This document shows positions 28,864 to 36,654 of a stretch of 49,786 nucleotides of DNA, one piece after another. Position 1 is the first letter of the stretch. Every line of letters begins with the position of its first letter. The DNA comes from Actinoallomurus sp. (GTDB lineage: Bacteria > Actinomycetota > Actinomycetes > Streptosporangiales > Streptosporangiaceae). The position numbers were made by a program, and so were the translations under genes. The notes below the pieces were generated by a model. It saw only the letters and a program-made list of their open reading frames with translations, did no database searches and was not told where the DNA came from. The DNA is taken from the NCBI GenBank assembly GCA_025964625.1, contig JAOPYL010000286.1, positions 1 through 49,786 on the forward strand, given 5' to 3'.

Positions 28864-30294
28864 TCAGGCCCCGATGTTGGACATGACGTGCTTGACGCGC
28901 GTGTAGTCCTCGAACCCGTACATCGACAGGTCCTTGCCGTAGCCGGAGTGCTTGAAGCCGCCGTGCGGCATCTCGGCGACGAGCGGGATGTGCGTGTTGA
29001 TCCAGACACAGCCGAAGTCGAGCCGCTTGGCCATGCGCATCGCGCGGCCGTGGTCACGCGTCCAGACCGATGACGCGAGGCCGTACCGCACGCCGTTGGC
29101 CCAGCGGACCGCCTCGTCCTCGTCGGAGAAGCGCTGCACGGTGATGACCGGGCCGAAGATCTCGTCCTGGATCGCCTCGTCGTCCTGGCGGAGTCCGGAC
29201 ACGACGGTCGGGGAGTAGAAGTAGCCCTGTTCGCGGGCGCGCGAGCCACCGGCCCGCACGGACGCGTGCGAGGGCAGCCGGTCGATGATGCCCGCCACCC
29301 GGTCGAGCTGGTTCGCGTTGTTCAGCGGACCGTACAGCACGTCCTCGTCGTCCGGCAGGCCGGTCTTCGTGTCCGACGCGGCGGCGGCCAGGGCCGCGAC
29401 GAAGTCGTCGTGCACGCCGGGACCTGCGAGCACGCGGGTCGCGGCCGTGCAGTCCTGGCCCGCGTTGAAGTAGCCCGCCTCGGCGATCCCCTGGGCCGCG
29501 GCCTCGACGTCCGCGTCGTCGAAGACGACGACCGGCGCCTTGCCGCCCAGCTCCAGGTGCACCTTCTTCAGGTCGGTGGCCGCGGAGCGCGCGACCTCCG
29601 TGCCGGCCCGTACGGAACCGGTGATCGACACCATCCGCGGCACCGGGTGGTCCACCAGGAGACGCCCGGTGTCGCGGTCGCCGCAGACGACGTTGAACAC
29701 GCCCGGCGGCAGGAACTCGGCCGCGATCTCCGCCATCAAGGACGTCGTGGCCGGAGTTGTATCAGATGGCTTGAGCACCACGGTGTTGCCGGCGGCGATG
29801 GCGGGGGCGAACTTCCAGACCGCCATCATCATGGGGTAGTTCCACGGCGTGACCTGGGCGCACACGCCGATCGGCTCGCGCCGGACCATGGAGGTGTGGC
29901 CGGCCATGTACTCGCCGGCCGACCGGCCCTCCAGGACGCGCGCGGCACCGGCGAAGAACCGGATCTGGTCGACCATCGGCGGGATCTCCTCCGACGCCGT
30001 CAGGCCGAGCGGCTTGCCGGTGTTCTCAGACTCCAGCGCGACGATCTCGTCGGCGCGGGCCTCGAAGGCGTCGGCGATGCGGAGCAGCGCGAGCTGGCGC
30101 TCGGCCGGCGTGGTGTCCCGCCAGCCCTCGAACGCGTCGGCCGCGGCGTCGAAGGCGGCGTCGAGGTCGGCCCGGCCCGAGACCGGAGCCGTGCCGAACG
30201 CCTCGCCGGTGACGGGGCTGATCAGGTCAGAGGTACGGCCGTCGGCCGCGTCGGCGTGCGAGCCGTTGACGAAGTTACGGACAGAACGCTTCAA
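28864..30294 (-). CDS. Gamma-aminobutyraldehyde dehydrogenase
   Basis: An NAD-dependent aldehyde dehydrogenase of 476 residues with catalytic Cys282 ([12 protein letters not shown]), general base Glu248 (LELGGKAP) and Asn152 (TPWNYPM). The clade with [19 protein letters not shown] near the C-terminus includes 4-aminobutyraldehyde dehydrogenase (PatD/Prr) and betaine aldehyde dehydrogenase. Being last in an operon with a polyamine-type ABC importer supports oxidation of 4-aminobutanal, from putrescine, to GABA. The start is TTG at 30294 with a perfect AAAGGAGG six bases before it. No putrescine aminotransferase or oxidase gene is in the operon. Confidence 0.85.
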   Translation of the reverse strand: MKRSVRNFVNGSHADAADGRTSDLISPVTGEAFGTAPVSGRADLDAAFDAAADAFEGWRDTTPAERQLALLRIADAFEARADEIVALESENTGKPLGLTASEEIPPMVDQIRFFAGAARVLEGRSAGEYMAGHTSMVRREPIGVCAQVTPWNYPMMMAVWKFAPAIAAGNTVVLKPSDTTPATTSLMAEIAAEFLPPGVFNVVCGDRDTGRLLVDHPVPRMVSITGSVRAGTEVARSAATDLKKVHLELGGKAPVVVFDDADVEAAAQGIAEAGYFNAGQDCTAATRVLAGPGVHDDFVAALAAAASDTKTGLPDDEDVLYGPLNNANQLDRVAGIIDRLPSHASVRAGGSRAREQGYFYSPTVVSGLRQDDEAIQDEIFGPVITVQRFSDEDEAVRWANGVRYGLASSVWTRDHGRAMRMAKRLDFGCVWINTHIPLVAEMPHGGFKHSGYGKDLSMYGFEDYTRVKHVMSNIGA

Positions 30295-30306
30295 GGCGGT
30301 CCTCCT

Positions 30307-31113
30307 TTAGATCGCGCGGGTGTCCCCGGAGACGCGCTGGGCGATATAGACCGGCACCACCGAGAGCACGATGAGCGCGGCGGCCACGACGTTGACGATC
30401 GGGGCCTGAGTGGGCCGGAACAGATTGTTGAAGATCCAGATCGGCAGGGTCTCCACTCCAGGCCCGGCGGTGAAGGTGGTCACGATGATCTCATCGAAAG
30501 ACAGCGCGAACGACAGCAGGCCACCGGCCAGCAACGCGGAGCGGAGCAGGGGAAACGTGACGTACCGGAACGTCTGGAACGTGTCGGCGCCCAGGTCGGC
30601 CGACGCCTCCTCCACGCCCGTGCCGAGCCGCCGCAGCCGGGCCAGGACGTTGTTGTACACGGTCACGATGCAGAACGTCGCATGCCCGACGACCACGGTG
30701 AACAGCCCCAGCTGGATCCCGAACGGCGACAGCACCGTGCGGAAGGCGTTGTTCAGGGCGATGCCGGTGACGATGCCGGGCAGCGCGATCGGCAGGATCA
30801 CCAGCAGCGACACGGTCTCCCGCCCGAAGAACCGGTACCGCTGCACGGCGAACGCCGCCATGGTGCCAAGGACCGAGGCGACCAGCGTGGCGCCGATCCC
30901 GGCCTTCACCGACGTCCAGAGCGCGGAGCGTACGCCGCCGTTCTCCCAGGCGCGTGACCACCACTGCCCGGTCAGATGTGACGGCGGCCAGCCGAACGCC
31001 TTGTCCGCGTTGAAGGAGTTGACCAGCACCACGAGCAGCGGCACGTAGATCACGGCCAGTCCCAGCACCATGGCCAGCCGCAGCGCGACGCGGGCCCCGC
31101 GCGTGAGTGTCAC
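30307..31113 (-). CDS. Polyamine-type ABC transporter permease, PotC-like
   Basis: A 268-residue inner permease with six hydrophobic segments. The cytoplasmic EAA loop that touches the ATPase is EEASADLGADTFQTFRYVTF. PotC-type features include ALSFDEIIVTTFTAG. The GTG at 31113 overlaps the preceding permease stop (GTGA); the open frame continuing upstream to 32073 is a shadow of that gene. Works with the PotB-like permease, the PotA-like ATPase and one or both binding proteins of this operon. Confidence 0.92.
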   Translation of the reverse strand: MTLTRGARVALRLAMVLGLAVIYVPLLVVLVNSFNADKAFGWPPSHLTGQWWSRAWENGGVRSALWTSVKAGIGATLVASVLGTMAAFAVQRYRFFGRETVSLLVILPIALPGIVTGIALNNAFRTVLSPFGIQLGLFTVVVGHATFCIVTVYNNVLARLRRLGTGVEEASADLGADTFQTFRYVTFPLLRSALLAGGLLSFALSFDEIIVTTFTAGPGVETLPIWIFNNLFRPTQAPIVNVVAAALIVLSVVPVYIAQRVSGDTRAI

Positions 31114-32000
31114 AGGTTCTCCAGTGCGCCGGTGCGGCGGACCGCGACCAGATAGATCACCATGATCGCCACCGGCACGGTGGCGACCGCGGCGGCGAAC
31201 GGCAGGTTGTTCGCCGCGCCGACGTTGTCGTACACCACGTTGCCGATCAGCTGGCTCCGGCCACCGACGATCTTCACCGAGATGTAGTCGCCGAGAGACA
31301 GCGAGAACGTGAAGACCGATCCGGCGACGACCGCGGGGAAGGCGACCGGCCAGATGATGGTGCGGAACGTGCGGAACGACCGCGCGCCGAGGTCGCCGGC
31401 GGCGTCCAGCAGCGAGTTCGGCAGCCGCTCCAGACCCGCGTAGATCGGCAGGATCATGTACGGCAGCCACAGGTACGCCAGGGTCACGATGGTGGCCGGC
31501 AGGCCGTACCCGGGACCGTGCAGTCCGAACGGGTCGAGCAGCCAGTTGAGCACGCCCGAGCCGGAGAACATGATCCGCCAGGCGTACGCCTTGACCAGGT
31601 AGCTCGCCCACAGCGGCGTCAGGACCGCGATGACCAGCCAGCGCTGGGCGCGCGGCGAGGCCATCTTGGCCATGTAGAACGCCATCGGGAAGGCGACCAG
31701 GCTGTCGGCGACCGTGACGGCCACCGCGACGCCGACGCTCCGCAGTGTGACCGTGCGGTAGACGCTCTGGTTCCACAGCTCCTGGAAGTTGGCCAGGCCG
31801 AACTGTTTCACCACGTTGCCGGTGAACACGTCCGTGGTCCAGAAGGCCGCGAGGAACAGCGCCCCGAGCGAGCCGAGGTAGGCCACGACGAGCCACAGCA
31901 GTGGCGCGGACAGCAGGCCGGCCAGCCGGAGGTAGGGCCGACGGTGGAGCAGCCCGGCGAGCCGGCGAACCGGCCCGCCGGGCGATGTGAGAGTACTCAT
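31110..32000 (-). CDS. Polyamine-type ABC transporter permease, PotB-like
   Basis: A 296-residue permease with about six membrane segments. The EAA loop is LLDAAGDLGARSFRTFRTII and the region SLSLGDYISVKIVGG matches PotB proteins. The ATG at 32000 shares one base with the stop of the binding-protein gene (TGATG) and its own stop overlaps the next permease. An upstream in-frame start to 32051 would lie within the binding-protein gene and is unlikely. Confidence 0.92.
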   Translation of the reverse strand: MSTLTSPGGPVRRLAGLLHRRPYLRLAGLLSAPLLWLVVAYLGSLGALFLAAFWTTDVFTGNVVKQFGLANFQELWNQSVYRTVTLRSVGVAVAVTVADSLVAFPMAFYMAKMASPRAQRWLVIAVLTPLWASYLVKAYAWRIMFSGSGVLNWLLDPFGLHGPGYGLPATIVTLAYLWLPYMILPIYAGLERLPNSLLDAAGDLGARSFRTFRTIIWPVAFPAVVAGSVFTFSLSLGDYISVKIVGGRSQLIGNVVYDNVGAANNLPFAAAVATVPVAIMVIYLVAVRRTGALENL

Positions 32001-33205
32001 CAGCCCTTGATCTGGGTCCAGGCCTGCGTCCACTTGGAGTAGTCGACGCACGTGACGTTCTTGCGTCCGTCAAGGCACTGCGGGATCGGGGTGTCCCAGT
32101 AGTGGACCTTCTGCCAGTACGGCGCGTCGGCCGCGTGGTAGACGTTGCAGAAGTTCTTGTCGGTCATCAGGGCGCAGGCCTTGCTGTTGGACGGCGCCTC
32201 GCCCCAGCTCTCCGCGATCTGCGCGTTCACCTTCGGGGAGATGACCCAGTTCATCCACTTGTACGCGCAGTTGGGGTGCTTGGCCTTGGCCGCCACCATC
32301 CAGGTGTCGGACCACCCGGTCGCGCCCTCCTTGGGCAGCACCGTCTGGACCGGCGCCTTCGCGGCCGTGAGCCCGTTGGCGATGACCTGCCAGGTGGTGC
32401 CGACGACCGTGTCGCCGTTCTGGAACGACTGCTCGATCTTCGTGGCGTCCGACCAGTACTCGCCGATGTTCTGCCGCTGCTGCTTGAGCAGGTTGACCGC
32501 CGCGTCGAACTGCTTCTGGTCGAGTGCGTAGGGATCCTTGATACCCAGCTGCGGCTGGGTGGCACTGAGGTACAGCGCCGCGTCCGCGATGTAGATCGGC
32601 GAGTCGTACGCGGTGATGTGGCCCTTGTACGGTGACTTCGGGTCGAACACCACGCCCCAGGAGTCAGGCGCGGGCCGCACCTTGTCCGTACGCCACGCGA
32701 GCATGTTCGCGCCGCGGCCGTGCGGGATGCCGTACATCGTGCCGTTGACCGAGTTCCACGGCTTGTTCTTCAGGTCCGGGAAGACGTCGGCGTAGTTCGG
32801 CACCAGGCTGGTGTTGACCGGCGCGACCGAGCCGGCCGCGATGAGCCGCAGCGAGGCGTCACCCGAGGCCGAGACGGCGTCGTACTCGCCGGTCTTCATC
32901 AGGCTGACCATCTCGTCGGACGTGCCGGCGACCTTGTTGTTGACCTTGCAACCGGTCTGCTGCTCGAAGGGATGGACCCAGTCGAGGCTCTTGTTGTTCG
33001 AGCCGTCCTCGACGTAACCCGCCCACGACACCAGGTTGACCTGTCCCTCGCCCTGGCCGAGAGACGTGACCGCGGGGATCTTCGGGGGGGTGAACACCGC
33101 GGCGTTGCTCCCGCCGCTGTTAGAGGTGCCGCTCTTACCGCCGCAACCGGTGGCGAGCAGGGAGACAGCCACCATCGCGACGACCGCGAGGCGCGTGGAC
33201 CGCAT
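32000..33205 (-). CDS. Polyamine-type binding lipoprotein, first copy
   Basis: A 401-residue extracellular solute-binding protein of the PotD/PotF type. The signal peptide ends in the lipobox LLATGC (Cys21), anchoring it to the membrane surface. Typical segments: GQVNLVSWAGYVEDG, DAVSASGDASLRLIAAG and KWMNWVISPKVNAQIAESWG. Four Cys in the C-terminal part (PNCAYKW, KACALM, FCNVYH, QCLDG/VTCVDY) suggest disulfides. It is paralogous to the 34362-35531 product, with the same ending DYSKWT-AWTQIKG. ATG at 33205 after CGGAG. A start closer to permeases suggests it is the cognate receptor. Confidence 0.92.
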   Translation of the reverse strand: MRSTRLAVVAMVAVSLLATGCGGKSGTSNSGGSNAAVFTPPKIPAVTSLGQGEGQVNLVSWAGYVEDGSNNKSLDWVHPFEQQTGCKVNNKVAGTSDEMVSLMKTGEYDAVSASGDASLRLIAAGSVAPVNTSLVPNYADVFPDLKNKPWNSVNGTMYGIPHGRGANMLAWRTDKVRPAPDSWGVVFDPKSPYKGHITAYDSPIYIADAALYLSATQPQLGIKDPYALDQKQFDAAVNLLKQQRQNIGEYWSDATKIEQSFQNGDTVVGTTWQVIANGLTAAKAPVQTVLPKEGATGWSDTWMVAAKAKHPNCAYKWMNWVISPKVNAQIAESWGEAPSNSKACALMTDKNFCNVYHAADAPYWQKVHYWDTPIPQCLDGRKNVTCVDYSKWTQAWTQIKG

Positions 33206-33293
33206 GGATACTCCGATCAGGTGGGGGTGTTCTCGTCAACGCCGCGGCGGCAGACCACGACGGTACGGCCGGACGGTCGGCGACCGGCCCTGG

Positions 33294-34361
33294 TCACATC
33301 GGACCGGTGATGGAGAACTCGTGCTCTCGCCGCCACGCGAGCCTGACCCGGGCATCGCGCAGTTTGAGCACGTCCATCGAGGAGGCCTTCAGGTTCTGCT
33401 GCATGGCCACCAGCCGGCCGCCCGCGTCGAGGTCCACGACGAATCGGGTGGCCGCCCCCGCGTAGACGACCTCGGCGACCGTGCCGATCGCCGAGTGCTC
33501 GCCTTCGGGCAGTTCCGCGTCGAGGTCGATGTCGACGCGGAGCTTCTCCGGGCGCACGCTGTAGACGCCGTCCCGGCCCAGAACGGAGAGGGCCGTCCGG
33601 CCCTCGATGAGGTTCGAGGTGCCGACGAACCCGGCCACGAACGCCGAGGCCGGGTTCTCGTACACCTCCGCCGGCGTCCCGACCTGCTCGATCCGGCCCG
33701 CGTTGAAGACCGCGATCCGGTCGCTCATGGTCAGCGCCTCTTCCTGGTCGTGGGTGACGAACAGGAACGTGATGCCGATCTGCCGCTGGATGGCCTTCAG
33801 CTCGACCTGCATCTCCTCGCGGAGCTTGAGGTCGAGGGCCCCGAGCGGCTCGTCGAGCAGGAGCACCTTGGGCCGGTTGACGAGCGCACGCGCGAGCGCG
33901 ACCCGCTGCCGCTGCCCGCCCGACAGCTGCCCCGGCTTGCGCTTCTCGAAGCCCTGGAGCCGTACGGTGCTCAGCGCCTGCAGCGCACGCTCGTGGCGCT
34001 CGTCCCTGCCGACCTTCTTGACCTTGAGGCCGTACTCCACGTTGGCCAGCACGTTCATGTGCGGGAACAGCGCGTAGTCCTGAAAGACGGTGTTGACGTC
34101 GCGCTCGAACGGCGGCAGCTTCGTCACATCCCGGCCGCTGAGGCGCACATGGCCCGCGGTCGGCGTCTCGAAGCCGGCGATCATTCGCAGCACGGTCGTC
34201 TTGCCGGAGCCGGACGGGCCGAGCATCGCGAAGAACTCGCCGTCATGGACCTCGAGGTCGACCACGTTCACGGCGGTGACGTCACCGAAGGTCTTGCGCA
34301 CCCCCCGCAGGCTCACCGCAGATGACATGCCGGTTTCTTCAGTGTTCATTTGCCCGCTCAT
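33294..34361 (-). CDS. Polyamine-type ABC transporter ATPase, PotA-like
   Basis: A 355-residue ATPase. Walker [10 protein letters not shown] (48-56), Q-loop [13 protein letters not shown], signature [15 protein letters not shown], Walker [13 protein letters not shown] and H-loop FVTHDQEEA are intact. Residues about 250-355 form the TOBE regulatory domain of PotA/MalK-type ATPases (SVRPEKLRV). The start could be 34361, 34346 or 34328; the first is directly after the stop of the upstream binding-protein gene, so coupling by ribosome re-initiation is likely. An 88-base gap separates it from the next gene. Confidence 0.93.
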   Translation of the reverse strand: MSGQMNTEETGMSSAVSLRGVRKTFGDVTAVNVVDLEVHDGEFFAMLGPSGSGKTTVLRMIAGFETPTAGHVRLSGRDVTKLPPFERDVNTVFQDYALFPHMNVLANVEYGLKVKKVGRDERHERALQALSTVRLQGFEKRKPGQLSGGQRQRVALARALVNRPKVLLLDEPLGALDLKLREEMQVELKAIQRQIGITFLFVTHDQEEALTMSDRIAVFNAGRIEQVGTPAEVYENPASAFVAGFVGTSNLIEGRTALSVLGRDGVYSVRPEKLRVDIDLDAELPEGEHSAIGTVAEVVYAGAATRFVVDLDAGGRLVAMQQNLKASSMDVLKLRDARVRLAWRREHEFSITGPM

Positions 34362-35531
34362 CTAACCTTTGATCTGCGTCCAGGCCTCGGTCCACTTGGA
34401 GTAGTCCACACAGACGGCTCCGCGCGAATCGCCACAGTCGGCGACGGGGGTCTTCCAGAAGGCGATGCGCCTGTAGAAGTCGATGTCGTTGGCGTGGAAC
34501 TGTCCACAGAAGTCCTTCACCGTGTACTTACAGGCCTTGGGATTGGCGGGCGCCTCACCGAACCACTGCGCGACGGCCGCCTGGATCTTCGGCGAGCTGA
34601 TCCAGTTCATCCACTTGTACATGCAGTTCGGATGCTCGGCGCGGGAGGAGATCATCCAGGTGTCCGACCAGCCGGTGGTGCCCTCTTCCGGGATCGTCGT
34701 CGCGATCGGCGCCCCCTCGGACTTGGCGAGGTTGGCGGTCACCTGCCACGCGGTCCCGGCGTAGTTGTCGGCCGCCTTGAACGACTGGACCTCGTCGAGG
34801 TAGTTGGACCAGTACTGGTTGACGTTGGGACGCTGCTGCTTGAGCAGGTCGACGGCGGCGTCGAACTGCTCCTGCGTCAGCTCGTACACGTCGGTGATCT
34901 TCAGGTCCGGCCGGTGCGCCTTGAGATAGAGCGCGGCGTCGGCGATGTAGGTCGGCGAGTCGTAGGCCACGACGTGGTCGGCCGCCGGGGACTTCCTGTC
35001 CCACACGATGCTCCACGAGGTGGGCTTCCGCGGGATCTTGTCGGTGCGGTACGCGAGGAAGTTGGGGCCGTAGCCGTGCGGCATGCCGTACATCTGGCCC
35101 TTGACCGAGTTGTACGGCTGGTTCCGCAGGTAGGGCTCGATGTCGCCGTAGTTCCGCAGCAGGTTGGTGTTGACCGGGGCGACCGCGCCGCTGTAGATGA
35201 GCCGCAGCGAGGCGTCACCGGAGGCCGAGACGCCGTCGTACTGGCCGGAGTTCATCAGCGCGACCATCGAGTCGGACGTGTCCGCCACCTTCGCGTTGAC
35301 CGAGCAGCCGGTCTTGTTCTCGAAGGGGTGCACCCAGTCGATGTTCTTCTGGGTCGAGCCGTCCTCGGCGTATCCCGTCCAGATGACGAGGTTGAGTGAG
35401 CCCTCCGACGCTCCGATCTCCTGCTGCGCGGCGATCCGGGGCGCCTCCGCCTGCTTGCCGGTGGAGGCGCCCTTACAGGCGCCGACCGCGAGCACGAGGG
35501 CCGCCACGCAGACCAGCTTGACGTACCTCAC
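34362..35531 (-). CDS. Polyamine-type binding lipoprotein, second copy
   Basis: A 389-residue lipoprotein with lipobox AVGAC (Cys19). It aligns along its length with the 32000-33205 product: SLNLVIWTGYAEDGS, DGVSASGDASLRLIYSG, ADAALYLKAHRPDLKITD and KWMNWISSPKIQAAVAQWFG have clear counterparts. Duplicated receptors can widen substrate range, for example putrescine against spermidine, while sharing one permease pair; this is inference. The start is a GTG at 35531 overlapping the upstream stop by four bases (GTGA). Confidence 0.92.
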   Translation of the reverse strand: MRYVKLVCVAALVLAVGACKGASTGKQAEAPRIAAQQEIGASEGSLNLVIWTGYAEDGSTQKNIDWVHPFENKTGCSVNAKVADTSDSMVALMNSGQYDGVSASGDASLRLIYSGAVAPVNTNLLRNYGDIEPYLRNQPYNSVKGQMYGMPHGYGPNFLAYRTDKIPRKPTSWSIVWDRKSPAADHVVAYDSPTYIADAALYLKAHRPDLKITDVYELTQEQFDAAVDLLKQQRPNVNQYWSNYLDEVQSFKAADNYAGTAWQVTANLAKSEGAPIATTIPEEGTTGWSDTWMISSRAEHPNCMYKWMNWISSPKIQAAVAQWFGEAPANPKACKYTVKDFCGQFHANDIDFYRRIAFWKTPVADCGDSRGAVCVDYSKWTEAWTQIKG

Positions 35532-36388
35532 GGCTGCTCCTCGTCCAGAGCGATCTCGTATCGGAGATTGACGAGCCGGACGACCGAGCTGTGCGCGCCG
35601 AGGGGCGCGGCGCAGCCCAGACCGGCCTCGGCGGCGAGCTTGGCGAGCTGCTCGTAGTCGAGCTCCGGGCCGATCAGGTACGGCGCCACGGCGAGCCGCT
35701 CCGCACCCGACTCGCGTAGCCGCGTCACGGCGTCGGCCACCGTGGGAGAACCGTCCACTGCGGCGGCGATGACCGGGACGGCGAGCCGGGCGGCGAGCAG
35801 GACGGCCGTCATGTCGGCCTCACCCGCGGCCTCGGCGCCGCCGATCGTGGCGACGATGACGCCGTCGACGGCCGCGCCGATGCTGAACTGCCGGATCCGG
35901 TCGGCCCGCGCCAGGCCGGCGTCCGCGAGCCGCACGTGCAGCGCCTCGGCGAGCAGGGGATGCGGGCCGAGCGGGTCGGTGACGGTGGCCTTGACCCCGG
36001 CGTCGGCGAGGGCGTCGTGGATATCGCGGTACATGGACGAGTGCGGACCGGTGATCAGCGGGACCACGACGGCGGAACGGTCGTCGGGCAGGTCGCGGAG
36101 GACATCGGCGAACAGGGAGCCGCCGAGGGGCGCGACCCGGACGTCGAGATCGGTGCGCGCCGCGCGGGTGAGCGAGGCGATCTCCTCGGCGACGTCCGGC
36201 CTGCCGCCGGGTACCGCGAGCACGAGGACGGGGGCATCCGGCGGAAGATCCGCGGATGCGGGCCGGCGGTGACGCCCGCTGGGCAACGGCGAGCGTCCGC
36301 GGACGGGTAGTGTCTCCGGGGGCTGGTCGTCATAGATCACGTTGGCGGAGTCTAGAGGTGTCAGGGCCACCCGTGGGGCTCTTGTCAC
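35528..36388 (-). CDS. CbiX/SirB-like chelatase-fold protein
   Basis: A 286-residue protein with two repeats of the class II chelatase fold: VLVLAVPGGRPDVAEEIASL, VVPLITGPHSSMYRDIHDAL, then VIVATIGGAEAAGEADMTAV and LAVAPYLIGPELDYEQLAKL. Family enzymes insert cobalt or iron into sirohydrochlorin. The catalytic His of the first strand (usual HGSR) is replaced by PGG here, while His in GPHSS remains, so activity is doubtful. It is the first gene of the polyamine operon, coupled to the second binding-protein gene. GTG start at 36388; a later in-frame GTG is possible. Function in polyamine uptake is unknown. Confidence 0.7.
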   Translation of the reverse strand: MTRAPRVALTPLDSANVIYDDQPPETLPVRGRSPLPSGRHRRPASADLPPDAPVLVLAVPGGRPDVAEEIASLTRAARTDLDVRVAPLGGSLFADVLRDLPDDRSAVVVPLITGPHSSMYRDIHDALADAGVKATVTDPLGPHPLLAEALHVRLADAGLARADRIRQFSIGAAVDGVIVATIGGAEAAGEADMTAVLLAARLAVPVIAAAVDGSPTVADAVTRLRESGAERLAVAPYLIGPELDYEQLAKLAAEAGLGCAAPLGAHSSVVRLVNLRYEIALDEEQP

Positions 36389-36489
36389 CGATCGTCCGAT
36401 ATTTGTGTCTCGGCCGGACCAGAGCCCGCCGCCCCATTAGGTACACGGCTACCAGGGATTATCTGACCAGCGGCCCCTTCATTCCGGTT

Positions 36490-36518
36490 CTGACCGCCAA
36501 GCGTGCCCTAGATAGATA
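36490..36518 (+). promoter_or_regulatory. Possible promoter of the conservon
   Basis: CTGACC (36490-36495) and TAGATA (36513-36518), 17 bases apart, lie in the AT-rich patch TAGATAGATATTTATGG (36509-36525), which stands out in this GC-rich sequence. The leader to the cvnA start would be about 130 bases. The rest of the 266-base gap before cvnA, starting at the divergent CbiX-like gene, shows no other element I can support. Confidence 0.4.
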
Positions 36519-36654
36519 TTTATGGACATGGTCGGCCGTCAGCGCGGTGCGTAGTAGAGTCTCGCGCATTCACGCGGTGTCTCAGCCGTCTATCGGTGTC
36601 TCCTCCGTCTAACTGAAAGTCGAGCCTGTCGCGGTGCAATCAAGGGACCGTCGA

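Noticed and set aside
33206-33293. Gap between the ATPase and binding-protein genes considered as a terminator or riboswitch
   Set aside because: Only 88 bases, with no stem-loop that I could support; the downstream gene has its own ribosome-binding site and same orientation, so it is treated as ordinary intra-operon spacing.
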